Source: Parvibaculaceae bacterium PLY_AMNH_Bact1
GTDB lineage: Bacteria; Pseudomonadota; Alphaproteobacteria; Parvibaculales; Parvibaculaceae
DNA: 64,000 nt
NCBI GenBank assembly: GCA_032881465.1
Contig: CP126168.1
Span: 3,677,077-3,741,076 of the forward strand
Direction: 5' to 3'
Shown here: positions 1-9,513 of the stretch, piece by piece
How positions within the stretch are numbered: position 1 is the stretch's first letter
How the letters are laid out: every line of letters begins with the position of its first letter
Made by a program: the position numbers and the translations under genes
Notes under the pieces: generated by a model
Seen by the model: only the letters and a program-made list of their open reading frames with translations
Database searches by the model: none
Told to the model about the DNA's origin: nothing

Positions 1-78
1 GACCTCCAGCTTGCCGGGTTTGCCACGCGAGTGGAATCGCAGGGCTTCTTCGTCACTAAGCTGTCTTTTCTTTCCCAT
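1..78 (-). CDS. maeB: NADP-dependent malic enzyme, N-terminal fragment (runs off the window)
   Basis: Only the first 26 codons are present, read leftward from an ATG at 78. The peptide starts MGKKRQLSDEEALRFHSR and continues into GKPGKLEV, the typical opening of alphaproteobacterial NADP-malic enzymes (D-E-A-L-x-F/Y-H then G-K-P-G-K-I/L-E-V). The enzyme decarboxylates malate to pyruvate and makes NADPH. In Rhizobiales this gene often lies beside mutS in divergent orientation. Here about 2.6 kb of accessory DNA separates them, which supports the call. Only the N-terminus can be judged, so the family is inferred from a short match. Confidence 0.72.
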   Translation of the reverse strand, partial: MGKKRQLSDEEALRFHSRGKPGKLEV

Positions 79-251
79 TTCGGGCCTTCCACGCAATAAA
101 TGAACTCAAACGGCGCGTAGGCGTACCTCATATTGCGTAGGCTGGCTAGCCCTGATTCCGAAATTCCGACAGAAAGTGGGGCTTTTCATCCAGTTTTCGC
201 CTTGTTGAGCAACAAATACGGCCTTATCCTCGGGTTTTGCGGGTACCCCAC

Positions 252-995
252 ATGAAAAACGACTTTCTCTGGCGCGTTGAAAACGCGTGCTGGACTGCGT
301 GGCCGTCAGTTGAGGACAAGATGATCAGCGGCTGGCTATGCCGCACATCCGGTGGCGAAACCAGGCGCACAAACTCAGTAAATGCCACCCTAGAGTCATG
401 CTCTATTCGTGATGTCATCGGTCCCGCCGAGAAGTTCTATACGAGCAGGGGGCAGCCTCTTCTTTTTCGGACACTTTCTTTCATGCCCGAGGTCGAGCGC
501 GAGCTGGCGGCGATAGGATTTGAACCCGAGGGAGAGACCTGCACTTTACACGCCGATTTGAGCAAGGTCAGTGCAATGGAGTGTGCGGGAGTAGAGTCAC
601 GCTCTAATCCTTCAGATGAATGGATTGCCGACAAATTGAGGTTGAGCCCCATGGTGCCTGCGCAGCAACAGGCCTATCGCGCAATGCTGGCGCGAATATC
701 TGTTCCAGCCTGCTTTGCGCGATTTGTCGAGAGTGGAACAGGGGTCTCGCTGGCCTATGGCGCCATTGTTGATGGTATTCTTGTGATCGAGTCTGTGGTG
801 ACAGATCCGGCTCATAGAGGCAAAGGGATGGCTCTTAAGGTTGTCGGTTCACTCATGGCCTGGGCGAAAGACCAGGGTACTGATCTCTCCTGTCTTCAGG
901 TGGAGGCATCGAATGCCCCTGCTCACAGCGTCTACAGGAAACTGGGTTTCGAGGCGGAGCTTTATCGCTATCGATATTGGCGAGCTATACAGTGA
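252..995 (+). CDS. GNAT family N-acetyltransferase
   Basis: A 247-residue protein, taking the ATG at 252; a TTG at 237 would add five residues. The N-terminal half has the pattern W-R-V-E-x-A-C-x-x-A-W-P and later T-R-R-T-N-S-V-N, seen in a group of two-lobed GNAT proteins. The C-terminal lobe carries the acetyl-CoA binding loop as D-P-A-H-R-G-K-G near residues 186-193 and ends in Y-R-K-L-G-F, a classic GNAT motif B ending. It should transfer an acetyl group from acetyl-CoA to an unknown amine. It lies in the accessory insertion between maeB and mutS, divergent from maeB, with no obvious partner. The substrate cannot be predicted. Confidence 0.8.
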   Translation: MKNDFLWRVENACWTAWPSVEDKMISGWLCRTSGGETRRTNSVNATLESCSIRDVIGPAEKFYTSRGQPLLFRTLSFMPEVERELAAIGFEPEGETCTLHADLSKVSAMECAGVESRSNPSDEWIADKLRLSPMVPAQQQAYRAMLARISVPACFARFVESGTGVSLAYGAIVDGILVIESVVTDPAHRGKGMALKVVGSLMAWAKDQGTDLSCLQVEASNAPAHSVYRKLGFEAELYRYRYWRAIQ

Positions 996-1075
996 AAGTC
1001 ATCGGTAAATGGCAAGATCAATCGGCGTAGTATCTATGGAAGTCGTGGCTAAGTTATTGATCTGATTCGATAATA

Positions 1076-1094
1076 TTAAGACATTGATTCTTAA
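1076..1094. promoter_or_regulatory. Short inverted repeat upstream of the Panacea antitoxin gene
   Basis: TTAAG at 1076-1080 and CTTAA at 1090-1094 form an inverted repeat with a 9-base gap, ending 23 bases before the ATG at 1118. The surrounding stretch (1050-1100) is clearly AT-richer than the backbone genes. The place suits an operator or promoter for the toxin-antitoxin pair, which are usually autoregulated. Function is inferred from position only. Confidence 0.3.
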
Positions 1095-1117
1095 GGAAAA
1101 ATCCCTATCTTCAACGT

Positions 1118-1651
1118 ATGTCCAAGATACGCTTTAAGTTTGCACCCGACAAAGCATGGGACGCAATTCACTGGATGGTAATCCAGCGTCCAAACATAGA
1201 TCTGCATACCCTGCTCAAAGCATGCTACTTCGCCGACAAGGAGCATCTTAATAAGCACGGTCGTCCGATTTTTGGGGCTTCGTATCGCGCAATGAAATTT
1301 GGTCCAGTGCCGCTCGAAGTATATGAGATGGCGAAAGCTGATCCAATTTGGTTGGCTGATTTGGGCCAGGACAGATATCCGTGGGGAATAGATGGATACC
1401 GGCTTTCGTTGCTTGATAACGATGAACCGCTCATGGAATCTCTCAGTGAGTCAGACAGAGAGGAAATAGCGGCGGCGCTAAAGAAGTCTACGGCAATGTC
1501 ATTTACCCAAAGAACCGCGGCTACTCATGGCCGTGATTGGCAGTCTGCCAGACTGGGTATGATGAAATACGAAGATATGATCGAAGAGTCAGATGAGAAG
1601 AGTGATCTTGTTGCATATCTCAAAGAAGCCGCCCCAGTTCTTAGGCTTTAG
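1118..1651 (+). CDS. Panacea-domain (SocA-like) antitoxin
   Basis: A 177-residue protein matching the Panacea/SocA type (formerly DUF4065). The order K-A-x-D-A-I-H-W-M near the start, L-L-K-A-C-Y-F-A-D-K-E-H-L-x-K-H-G-R-P-I-F-G around residues 33-54, then Y-R-A-M-K-F-G-P-V-P, is the family core. Panacea domains neutralise many unrelated toxins, usually encoded next door. Caulobacter SocA is also a ClpXP adaptor for its toxin SocB. The next gene starts 5 bases after this stop and has no known family, so this looks like the antitoxin-first half of a two-gene toxin-antitoxin operon. Base composition is AT-richer than mutS or glnD, which fits acquisition by transfer. The family call is firm; the role as an antitoxin is inference from family and context. 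Confidence 0.85.
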   Translation: MSKIRFKFAPDKAWDAIHWMVIQRPNIDLHTLLKACYFADKEHLNKHGRPIFGASYRAMKFGPVPLEVYEMAKADPIWLADLGQDRYPWGIDGYRLSLLDNDEPLMESLSESDREEIAAALKKSTAMSFTQRTAATHGRDWQSARLGMMKYEDMIEESDEKSDLVAYLKEAAPVLRL

Positions 1652-1656
1652 TCGCT

Positions 1657-2022
1657 TTGCAAATTCAGCCTCTCGAAGTGATCTATGTTCATGATCGTCT
1701 GATCAGGCCGCCAGGCCCAAAGATGATGGTATGTGTAGAACCTGATTTGGGCTTTTTCTTTCGTATCAATACCAAAGGCCATTGGCCCGCCTCGATCCTG
1801 ATAGAGAAGAGAAGCAATCCGTTTTTGCACCATGATAGCTATCTACAGTGCGGTGAGTTGATTGAATTAGATGAATTTGTCGTTGATGAAATTCTTGACG
1901 ACAAAGGGTTATATGGCGAGCTCGATAAGTCATATGCCGCAGCTATCTGTCGAATGCTTGACTCTATCTCCACCATTAGGCAGTCAGACAAAGATGCAAT
2001 TCGCCAATGTCTTGGCAAATAA
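1657..2022 (+). CDS. Unknown small protein, probable toxin partner of the Panacea antitoxin
   Basis: A 121-residue protein starting at TTG 1657, the first start codon after an in-frame stop at 1642; a GTG at 1678 is another possibility. It begins 5 bases after the Panacea stop, so the two are surely co-transcribed. The first two thirds look all-beta (E-V-I-Y-V-H-D-R-L-I-R-P-P-G-P-K, then V-C-V-E-P-D-L-G-F-F-F-R-I, then P-F-L-H-H-D-S-Y-L-Q-C-G). The pattern is loosely like an SH3-type barrel of the MazF/PemK kind, but no signature settles it. The last 40 residues are probably helical. There is no signal peptide or membrane segment. Toxin activity is inferred only from being the partner of a Panacea gene. 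Confidence 0.6.
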   Translation: MQIQPLEVIYVHDRLIRPPGPKMMVCVEPDLGFFFRINTKGHWPASILIEKRSNPFLHHDSYLQCGELIELDEFVVDEILDDKGLYGELDKSYAAAICRMLDSISTIRQSDKDAIRQCLGK

Positions 2023-2086
2023 GCTCAGCTTTAGGACAAAAGCACATCCTTGGTGTAAACGCGGCCTGTCAGGGGAATAGCAAACC

Positions 2087-2644
2087 TTAGAACTTGATGG
2101 AAACGCCTGTTTCCACTGCGTCTTCGCCGTCCAGGTCGCGATTGGCCCCGCTGACCACCTCTTTCCGTGTATAGCCAACCCGCAAGTCAATCTGATCATT
2201 TACGTTGACTGTCGTGCCACCGCCAAGCGATGCGTTTGCGTCTGTAGCAAAGCTGGAGCCCCCATTGACGAGGTGATCGTCGCGGGCTTCCATGTCGGCA
2301 CCGAGCTCAATATAGGGCTGAACATTCACAGCCTGGTCGGCGGCCTGGTGATCACCAAGGTCAAGGCGTTGTGTGGCGCCCACGCCGTTTTCGCTTGCGC
2401 TGACAGCTGGATCCAGGCCGTTTCGCTGAAGAATTGTGGTTTCTTCCGGGGCGTCCCCTGGTTTGGCGACATCCTGCGTAAGACCATAAGAAGTAGAGTC
2501 ATGCTCCAGCGGTGTCGTGGCGCCGAGGTCAAGGAGGAGCGGCGCAGTAGGTTCTTGCGTGTTGACAGAGTCGTCAGCGTGGAGCGACGTCGAAAGGGAG
2601 AAAGCCGCCAGAAGGGCGGTGATCGTGAGGGTTCTAGTTTTCAT
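2087..2644 (-). CDS. Small exported protein with an outer-membrane-type C-terminus
   Basis: A 185-residue protein from the ATG at 2644. The frame stays open further upstream, but that part overlaps mutS and is not used. It opens with a clear signal peptide (M-K-T-R-T, a hydrophobic stretch T-I-T-A-L-L-A-A-F-S-L, then S-L-H-A cut site near residue 23). The middle is acidic and polar with little predicted structure. The end has alternating strands (T-T-V-N-V-N, I-D-L-R-V-G-Y, E-T-G-V-S-I-K-F) and stops in phenylalanine, like the beta-signal of outer-membrane proteins. It may be a small periplasmic or outer-membrane-associated protein. It is divergent from mutS with a 93-bp shared promoter region. 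No family is recognised. Confidence 0.6.
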   Translation of the reverse strand: MKTRTLTITALLAAFSLSTSLHADDSVNTQEPTAPLLLDLGATTPLEHDSTSYGLTQDVAKPGDAPEETTILQRNGLDPAVSASENGVGATQRLDLGDHQAADQAVNVQPYIELGADMEARDDHLVNGGSSFATDANASLGGGTTVNVNDQIDLRVGYTRKEVVSGANRDLDGEDAVETGVSIKF

Positions 2645-2737
2645 GGAAGCTGTTAAACCGCGCGAATATGACCAGAATAAGGATTTTGCCGGGGATCTCG
2701 TTTCAGATCGTACCTGTATCTGATACCTTCCCGGCCC

Positions 2738-5455
2738 ATGAGTACGCCTGAGAAAAACAAAAACCCGACCGCCAAAAAGGCCGACGCTGTCACACCTATG
2801 ATGGCGCAATACATGGAGCTGAAAGCTGATCAGCGGGACGCTCTTCTGTTCTATCGGATGGGCGATTTTTACGAGCTCTTCTTTGAAGACGCGGTGAAAG
2901 CGGCAGGTGCCCTCGACATCACGCTGACCAAACGCGGCAAGCACCTTGGCGAAGATATTCCCATGTGCGGCGTGCCAGTCCATGCGGCCGATGCCTATCT
3001 GGAGCGCCTCATTCGCAAAGGTTTCCGGGTTGCCGTCTGCGAACAGACCGAGGACCCGGCAGAGGCAAAAAAGCGCGGCTCCAAGTCGGTGGTGCGGCGT
3101 GAGGTTGTGCGACTGGTGACCCCGGGCACGCTGACTGAAGAAACGCTTCTTGATGCGCGCGCGCATAACTACCTTGCCGCGTTATCGCGCACAGCTGCAG
3201 GTGGCGTGCTGGGGCTGGCTTACGCAGACGTTTCCACGGGCGATTTTTCTGTCACGGAAGTGAACGCCGAAAACCTGGGGGCAGAACTCGCGCGGCTGGA
3301 TGCCAGCGAATTGATCCTGCCTCAGGCTTTGCTCGCCGATGAACAGATCGCGTTCACCCTGTCGATGCAAAACGCGGTGACACCCCTGCCAGGCGAACGG
3401 TTTGAGTCAACGCGCGCTGAGCGTCGCCTCAAAGAAACACTGAATGTTGGCGCGCTTGATGCCTTTGGAACCTTTACACGTGCGGAGCTTGGCGCAGCTG
3501 GCGCGTTGGTTGATTATCTTGACCTGACGCAGGTTGGTCAGATGCCGGCACTTAAGCCGCCCACCCATTTAGGGCAAGGGGCTGCAATGGCAATGGATGC
3601 GGCCACCCGCGCTAACTTGGAACTCACGAAGACGCTTGCCGGGGAGAAACAGGGGTCGTTGCTCGCCACGATCGACCGCACAGCAACAGGGGCAGGGGCA
3701 CGGGAACTGGCAAGCCGCCTGGCGGCACCGCTTACGAGCGTCGCTGGTATTCGCGCGCGCCAAGATGCCGTCAGTTTCCTGGTCGACGGCCGCGAGCTGC
3801 GGGGAAATCTGCGTCGTGATCTGACAGCTGCTCCTGATATGGCGCGATCTCTCTCCCGTCTTTCAGTTGGGCGCGGGGGGCCGAGAGATATTGCCGCCAT
3901 TCGTGATGGGCTCGCCCAGGCTCACGAGATTGCAACGCGCCTGCGAGCCTTGGACAGTGGTGTTGACGGGTTGCCGGAAGAGATCGAAAGCGCCTGTCTG
4001 TCCCTACACGCCTGTGCGGCCGCACTGAAGGATGAGCTGTCCCGTGCGCTCGGTGTGGATCTGCCTTTGCTTGCCCGCGACGGTGGTTTTGTGGCGAAAG
4101 GCTATCACCCACCTTTGGATGAAACGCGGTTGCTCCGTGATGAAAGCAGGCGGGTAATTGCCGGTCTGCAATCGAAATATGCCGCAGAGACATCCATCTC
4201 TGCCATGAAGATCAAGCACAACAATGTATTGGGCTATTTCATAGAGGTGGCCCCTCGACATGCAGACGCACTCATGTCTGCGCCTCTCAATGAAACCTAC
4301 ATTCATCGGCAGACCATGGCGAACGCCGTTCGCTTCACCACGGTGGAACTCTCAGAGCTTGCGGAAAAACTCTCCCGCGCAGGCGCTCAGGCGCTGGAGA
4401 TGGAGCTGGAGGTTTTTGGAAAGCTTTCCGCCCGCGTCCTTGATAACACGCAAACGATTGCGGATGCTGCCGATGCCCTTGCCGTCCTTGACGTAGCCGC
4501 TGGCCTTGCAGAATTGGCGGAAGAACAGCGCTGGACCAGGCCTCATGTGGATGGTTCTCTGGTGTTTGACATCAAAGGTGCGCGCCACCCGGTTGTGGAG
4601 GCGGCGCTCGAAAAAGCAGGCGACGGGCCTTTTGTTGCAAACGACTGTGATCTCTCAGCAGACACAGAGGATGCAAGACGTCTCTGGTTGCTGACCGGCC
4701 CGAACATGGCAGGTAAGTCGACATATCTTCGCCAGAACGCGCTGATCGCCATTTTGGCCCAGATGGGAAGTTTTGTACCAGCCGCGGAAGCCTCCATCGG
4801 CATTGTGGATAGGCTCTTCTCGCGTGTGGGTGCGGCCGATGATCTGGCGCGGGGTCGTTCTACCTTTATGGTCGAGATGATTGAGACCGCCGCAATTCTT
4901 AATCAGGCGGGTGCCCACGCATTGGTCATCTTGGATGAGATCGGGCGTGGCACTGCTACCTTTGACGGGCTCTCCATCGCCTGGGCGGCGGTGGAGCATC
5001 TCCACGAGGTCAATAAGTGCCGGGCGCTGTTCGCGACCCACTATCACGAGCTGACCGCGCTCAACGAAAAACTTGCCTCTCTGGCGAATGCCACCATGAA
5101 GGTAAAGGAGTGGCAGGGCGATGTAGTGTTTCTCCACGAAGTGGCAGCAGGCGCCGCAGATCGCTCCTACGGCATCCAGGTGGCGAAACTCGCCGGGCTC
5201 CCGCCGGCGGTGATTGAACGGGCCCATGAAGTGCTCGCCGCACTCGAAGAAGGCTCAGAGAACAGTGGCGCGACGACATTGGTGGAGGACTTGCCGCTCT
5301 TCTCAAGCGCCCCCAGACCTCAAAGTGGACGGTCATCGGAGCCAAGTGTGGTGGAGCAGGAACTCGCTGCGCTCAATCCGGATGACTTGAGCCCGAAAGA
5401 GGCATTGGAGCTTATCTATCTGCTCAAAGGCAAAATTCCCGATTCAGATAATTGA
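2738..5455 (+). CDS. mutS: DNA mismatch repair ATPase MutS
   Basis: A 905-residue MutS; E. coli MutS has 853. The N-terminal mismatch-binding domain has the G-D-F-Y-E-L-F motif at 42-48, giving the Phe-x-Glu pair (F44, E46) that wedges into the mispair. The Walker A motif G-P-N-M-A-G-K-S-T lies near residue 655 and Walker B with the signature L-D-E-I-G-R-G-T near 730. The helix-turn-helix dimer part follows, with A-T-H-Y-H-E-L before it. The extra length is at the N-terminus and in the C-terminal linker. The end has the short beta-clamp/tetramer-like region [10 protein letters not shown]. It binds mismatches and recruits MutL. An AT-rich intergenic region with a terminator follows, then glnD, the usual alphaproteobacterial order. 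Confidence 0.98.
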   Translation: MSTPEKNKNPTAKKADAVTPMMAQYMELKADQRDALLFYRMGDFYELFFEDAVKAAGALDITLTKRGKHLGEDIPMCGVPVHAADAYLERLIRKGFRVAVCEQTEDPAEAKKRGSKSVVRREVVRLVTPGTLTEETLLDARAHNYLAALSRTAAGGVLGLAYADVSTGDFSVTEVNAENLGAELARLDASELILPQALLADEQIAFTLSMQNAVTPLPGERFESTRAERRLKETLNVGALDAFGTFTRAELGAAGALVDYLDLTQVGQMPALKPPTHLGQGAAMAMDAATRANLELTKTLAGEKQGSLLATIDRTATGAGARELASRLAAPLTSVAGIRARQDAVSFLVDGRELRGNLRRDLTAAPDMARSLSRLSVGRGGPRDIAAIRDGLAQAHEIATRLRALDSGVDGLPEEIESACLSLHACAAALKDELSRALGVDLPLLARDGGFVAKGYHPPLDETRLLRDESRRVIAGLQSKYAAETSISAMKIKHNNVLGYFIEVAPRHADALMSAPLNETYIHRQTMANAVRFTTVELSELAEKLSRAGAQALEMELEVFGKLSARVLDNTQTIADAADALAVLDVAAGLAELAEEQRWTRPHVDGSLVFDIKGARHPVVEAALEKAGDGPFVANDCDLSADTEDARRLWLLTGPNMAGKSTYLRQNALIAILAQMGSFVPAAEASIGIVDRLFSRVGAADDLARGRSTFMVEMIETAAILNQAGAHALVILDEIGRGTATFDGLSIAWAAVEHLHEVNKCRALFATHYHELTALNEKLASLANATMKVKEWQGDVVFLHEVAAGAADRSYGIQVAKLAGLPPAVIERAHEVLAALEEGSENSGATTLVEDLPLFSSAPRPQSGRSSEPSVVEQELAALNPDDLSPKEALELIYLLKGKIPDSDN

Positions 5456-5786
5456 ATCAACAGCTTGGCAGCTAAAGATTCGCTAGAATCTTATTTTCAC
5501 AGGAATGCAGATTCGCCAGCAGAGTCAGGCACTTAACATGGTTAAGAAGAGCTAAAGGATTATGTTTGTTAATATTTGCTGCAAGCGAACATTTGGAGCT
5601 TCCAGTAACCAGCTGAAACTTAAGGATAATTTTTGGTCAGCAATATTGACTCATTTAGATCGAAATTATTGTCCCAGCTGTTAGAGTGATTGGCATGGGT
5701 TGCGGGTGAAGCACCCTGCTATAGATCATGAGACAAGGACCAAAGGCCCGGATGCGGTGCCATCAGACCAGTTGAAAGGAACGTCC
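5456..5786. other. AT-rich intergenic region mutS-glnD
   Basis: A 331-bp gap holding the mutS terminator and the presumed glnD promoter. The part from about 5500 to 5690 is markedly AT-rich, with runs such as GTTAATATTTG. A TTGACT near 5646 could be a -35 element but no convincing -10 follows at the right distance. No open frame or RNA gene was recognised. Confidence 0.5.
5475..5497 (+). terminator. Probable intrinsic terminator of mutS
   Basis: AAGATTC at 5475-5481 pairs with GAATCTT at 5486-5492 around a 4-base loop and is followed by ATTTT. It lies 20 bases after the mutS stop. Confidence 0.6.
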
Positions 5787-8564
5787 ATGGGCCGAAGCCT
5801 GCCAAGCATGCTTGAGATTGCCGATCCCGCTGCCATTCGCAGCACGCTGGACGCGACCTATGAAGCTCATGCAGGCAATGAGACGGCCCAGCGTCAAGCC
5901 ATGATGGAGGTCCTGAAAACGGCCCAGGCAGAGGGGCGGACGAAAGCGCGGGAGCGCCTGGAACAGGGCGCGCATCGAGGCAGGGTCTGTGCGGAAAGTC
6001 TCTCCTACCTCCAAGACACCATCATCCGGGAATTGTTCGGCTTTGCGACCCGAACCCAGTTTCGCGCAACCAACCCCACTTCATCTGAGCGGCTTAGCAT
6101 CGTTGCCACCGGCGGCTATGGGCGCGGAGCGCTGGCCCCGGGTTCTGACGTCGACCTGCTCTTTTTGCTACCCTACAAACAGACCCCCTGGGGAGAAAGC
6201 CTCGCAGAGTTCATCCTCTATGCGCTTTGGGATTTGGGGCTGAAGGTTGGCCACGCCACCCGCTCCATTGCTGATTGCATTCGCCTTTCCAAAGAAGACA
6301 TGACCATTCGAACGGCCCTCCTGGAGTCTCGCTACCTCTGCGGCGACAAGGCGTTGTTTGACGATATGGAAGTGGCGTTCGACAAGGATGTGGTTAAAGG
6401 GACCGCCAATGAGTTCGTGGAGGCAAAACTCGCCGAGCGCGATGACCGTCATCAACGCACGGGCATGTCCCGCTATCTGGTTGAGCCCAACGTGAAGGAA
6501 GGCAAGGGGGGTCTCCGCGATCTCCACACGCTCTTCTGGATCGCGAAATATGTTTATCGCGTCAAAAAGCCAAGCGACCTGGTAAAGGTCGGTGTGTTCT
6601 CAAAACAGGAATACAATCTCTTCCGTAAGGCAGAGGACTTCCTTTGGGCCGTACGCTGTGAACTGCACTTTGTGACGGGCCGTGCTGAAGAACGCATCTC
6701 CTTTGATGTTCAAACGGAGATGGCAGAGCTATTGGGCTACCAGGAACATCGGGGCCTCCGTGGCGTCGAGCGCTTCATGAAGCACTATTTCCTGGTTGCA
6801 AAAGACGTGGGAGATCTCACCCGTATCCTCTGCTCGATCCTTGAAGATCAGGAGCAGAAGAAAAAACCCGGCATTGGCCGCTTTATGGCGGTGCTGCGCC
6901 GAAAGAAAGATGTGCAGGGCTTCGAAGTTGCCGCCGGCCGTCTCTCCGTCAAAAGCGAGAACTTCTTTAAAGACGATCCGGTCAATATTCTGCGCCTCTT
7001 CCATGTGGTGGATGAGCATGGATTGCAGATCCATCCAAGTGCGCTTCAGTTGCTCACGCGCTCACTGAAACTGATCGATGCAAAGCTGCGCAAGAATGAA
7101 GAGGCGAACCGTCTCTTTTTGGAGATCCTCACCTCGCGCAAAAATCCGGAACGGACTTTGCGCAAGATGAATGAAGCAGGCGTGCTTGGCCGCTTTGTGC
7201 CGGACTTCGGGCGCATCGTGGCGCTCATGCAATTCAACATGTATCACCACTACACCGCGGACGAGCATCTGATCCGCGCCATCGGTATCCTGTCTGAAAT
7301 TGAGCGGGGCGACCTGGCGGAAGAATACCCGCTCGCCAATGAGCTCATGTCGAAAACGGGCAAGCGCGATGTGCTCTTTGTTGCCATGTTCCTGCACGAT
7401 ATTGCCAAAGGCCGCCCGGAAGATCATTCCGAAGCGGGTGCTGCGATTGCTCGCAAACTCTGTCCGCGCCTCGGCATGAGCAAAGGCGACACGGAGACGG
7501 TTGCCTGGCTTGTGGAAAATCATCTGGTGATGAGCGACATCGCCCAGAAGCGCGATCTGTCCGACCCTAAGACCATTCAGGATTTTGCGAACATCGTGCA
7601 AAGCCCGGAACGCCTGAAACTACTATTGGTTTTGACAGTTGCCGACATCAAGGCCGTGGGCCCAGGCACCTGGAATGGTTGGAAGGCGCAGCTTTTGCGC
7701 GAACTCTATTTCGAAACTGAAGGTGTGCTGTCGGGCGAAACAAGCGTGAACCGCGAAGGCCGCATCGCCGCGGCCAAAGAAGCGCTCGCAGGGGCACTCG
7801 AAGGCGATTGGCCGAAAACGCGGATCGACAATCAGCTGCGCCGACACGCGCCGGGCTATTGGCTGGGTTTTGATGCAGACACCCATGTGCGCCATGCAAA
7901 TCTCATGTGGGAAGGCCGCGAGGAGCCACTGGTAGTTGAAACGCGCCCGGATACTGAGCGGGCGGTTACGGAGATCACGCTCTTTACGCAAGACCATCCG
8001 GGCCTCTTCTCGCGTTTCGCGGGCGCTTGTGCGGCGGGGGGTGTCACCATTGTAGATGCCAAAATTTTCACGACCCGCGACGGCATGGCGCTTGATACGC
8101 TCTGGGTTCAAGACGATCAAAAGACGGCCCTTCACGAGCCACGTCGGCTGAAGCGGCTCGAAGACACCATTCGCAAAGTCTTGGCCGGCGACATCCTGCC
8201 CCCAGATGCGATTGAGCAACGCAACAAGCGCCAGTCCATGCTGGACGCCTTCACCATTGCGCCCAATGTCTATATCGACAATGAGGCGTCAGAAGAATTC
8301 ACGGTGATCGAGGTAAACGGTCTCGACCGGCCAGGCCTGCTTCATGCACTCACCCGCACCTTCTTCCATTTGGGCCTCACCATTGGCTCAGCCCATATCG
8401 CAACCTTCGGGGAGCGGGCGGTGGACGTTTTTTATGTGAAGGACCTGATCGGCCAGAAAGTGACGAATACCAACAAGAAAAAAGCTGTGGAACGCCAACT
8501 GCTCGAAGCCCTGGAAAACCCGATCAAAAAATCCCGCCCCCAGCGCCGTGAGGCCGCTGCGTGA
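5787..8564 (+). CDS. glnD: Bifunctional [protein-PII] uridylyltransferase / uridylyl-removing enzyme GlnD
   Basis: A 925-residue GlnD taking the ATG at 5787, which has GAAAGGA upstream; a TTG at 5700 would add 29 residues without family character. Domains in order: nucleotidyltransferase with G-G-Y-G-R-G near 109 and S-D-V-D-L-L-F near 118; GlnD PII-uridylyltransferase helical linker; HD hydrolase with F-L-H-D-I-A-K-G and E-D-H-S near 534-547; two C-terminal ACT domains, near 730 (T-Q-D-H-P-G-L-F) and 840 (L-D-R-P-G-L-L-H). It uridylylates PII proteins at low glutamine and removes the group at high glutamine, so it is the primary nitrogen sensor. In related genomes murJ follows directly; here a three-gene cassette intervenes. 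Confidence 0.97.
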   Translation: MGRSLPSMLEIADPAAIRSTLDATYEAHAGNETAQRQAMMEVLKTAQAEGRTKARERLEQGAHRGRVCAESLSYLQDTIIRELFGFATRTQFRATNPTSSERLSIVATGGYGRGALAPGSDVDLLFLLPYKQTPWGESLAEFILYALWDLGLKVGHATRSIADCIRLSKEDMTIRTALLESRYLCGDKALFDDMEVAFDKDVVKGTANEFVEAKLAERDDRHQRTGMSRYLVEPNVKEGKGGLRDLHTLFWIAKYVYRVKKPSDLVKVGVFSKQEYNLFRKAEDFLWAVRCELHFVTGRAEERISFDVQTEMAELLGYQEHRGLRGVERFMKHYFLVAKDVGDLTRILCSILEDQEQKKKPGIGRFMAVLRRKKDVQGFEVAAGRLSVKSENFFKDDPVNILRLFHVVDEHGLQIHPSALQLLTRSLKLIDAKLRKNEEANRLFLEILTSRKNPERTLRKMNEAGVLGRFVPDFGRIVALMQFNMYHHYTADEHLIRAIGILSEIERGDLAEEYPLANELMSKTGKRDVLFVAMFLHDIAKGRPEDHSEAGAAIARKLCPRLGMSKGDTETVAWLVENHLVMSDIAQKRDLSDPKTIQDFANIVQSPERLKLLLVLTVADIKAVGPGTWNGWKAQLLRELYFETEGVLSGETSVNREGRIAAAKEALAGALEGDWPKTRIDNQLRRHAPGYWLGFDADTHVRHANLMWEGREEPLVVETRPDTERAVTEITLFTQDHPGLFSRFAGACAAGGVTIVDAKIFTTRDGMALDTLWVQDDQKTALHEPRRLKRLEDTIRKVLAGDILPPDAIEQRNKRQSMLDAFTIAPNVYIDNEASEEFTVIEVNGLDRPGLLHALTRTFFHLGLTIGSAHIATFGERAVDVFYVKDLIGQKVTNTNKKKAVERQLLEALENPIKKSRPQRREAAA

Positions 8565-8697
8565 CGCACAAATAAAAGTTATCCTCGTTGATTTTAAGCC
8601 GAAATTTCCAATTTATTAGGGGATTCACAGTGATGTTAATCAATGCTAGAAGAGTATAAATGGAAAGGCACGTTCCGGGGGCAACGCGTAAACTAGA

Positions 8698-9513
8698 ATG
8701 GCAAAAGGTCTGCCTTCATATGAAAACCCACCGATCATTGAGGTCGTGTGCGGTGTCCAGTTTGAGACGATTTATGACTTGCACGCGCCGTTGACCGGCA
8801 AATTCTGGGCGGAAATTGAGGAAGAATTTCCTACAGTCCAGATGCAGCCAACATTGGAACCTGTGCGGGAGAATTTGTCGGGTGAAGGGTCGCCGCAGAC
8901 CATGACCCTCGCATTGTCGCCGTTACCGCCGCTTCCTCGAATATGGTTTGTCTCATCAAATGAGACCGAGTTGGTACAGCTGCAACCTGACCGGTTTTTG
9001 TTTAATTGGAGAAAACAAGATGCGGCTCCAGTTTATCCAAGATTCGATGCTGTATTTGGAAGATTCATGCAGACCTTCGAGACGTTCGAGGGTTTTCTGG
9101 ACAAAAACAAAATTGTCCGTCCAAAGATTAACCAGCTGGAGTTGACCTACATAAATGGCATAGACAGAGAAGAGGTGAACGGGCAAATAAAAAGCGTCCA
9201 TTCCATTCTTCCAGACTTAGCTTGGCGCGATTCCGCTTCGCGGCTCCTCCGGGAGCCGGAACATATGGCACTGAATTCAAGCTTTTTATTGCCCGATAGT
9301 TTAGGTCGGCTTCATTTGACAGCGGCCAGTGCACTGAATGTAAAAACCGGGCTACCCGCGTTGCGGCTTGAGCTTACGGCGCGTGGGATTGATGCTAGCG
9401 GAGATTCTAGTCTCGAAGAGTGGTTCGCAATTGCACACGAGTGGATCGTCAAAGCCTTCGCAGATGTAACAGACGAAGAGCTTCAAACAGGACCATGGAA
9501 CAAACATGAATGA
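8698..9513 (+). CDS. TIGR04255 family protein, first gene of an accessory cassette
   Basis: A 271-residue protein of the sporadically distributed TIGR04255 family. The opening L-P-S-Y-E-N-P-P-I-I-E-V-V-C-G-V-Q-F is the family hallmark. Later parts include F-L-F-N-W-R near residue 100 and L-E-L-T-Y-I-N near 147, typical of its beta-rich core. The function of the family is unknown; members occur patchily beside other unknown genes. The gene begins an operon of three overlapping frames inserted between glnD and murJ, and its composition is AT-richer than either neighbour. The next gene starts inside its last 8 bases, so the two are translationally coupled. Family call is good; a defence or toxin-antitoxin role is speculation. 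Confidence 0.82.
   Translation: MAKGLPSYENPPIIEVVCGVQFETIYDLHAPLTGKFWAEIEEEFPTVQMQPTLEPVRENLSGEGSPQTMTLALSPLPPLPRIWFVSSNETELVQLQPDRFLFNWRKQDAAPVYPRFDAVFGRFMQTFETFEGFLDKNKIVRPKINQLELTYINGIDREEVNGQIKSVHSILPDLAWRDSASRLLREPEHMALNSSFLLPDSLGRLHLTAASALNVKTGLPALRLELTARGIDASGDSSLEEWFAIAHEWIVKAFADVTDEELQTGPWNKHE

Noticed and set aside
2645..3166. Minus-strand extension of the small exported protein gene to 359 codons
   Set aside because: This part overlaps the mutS start on the other strand, and the clear signal peptide begins at 2644.
5700..5786. Upstream TTG start for GlnD
   Set aside because: The extra 29 residues look like non-coding sequence and the ATG at 5787 has a good ribosome binding site.
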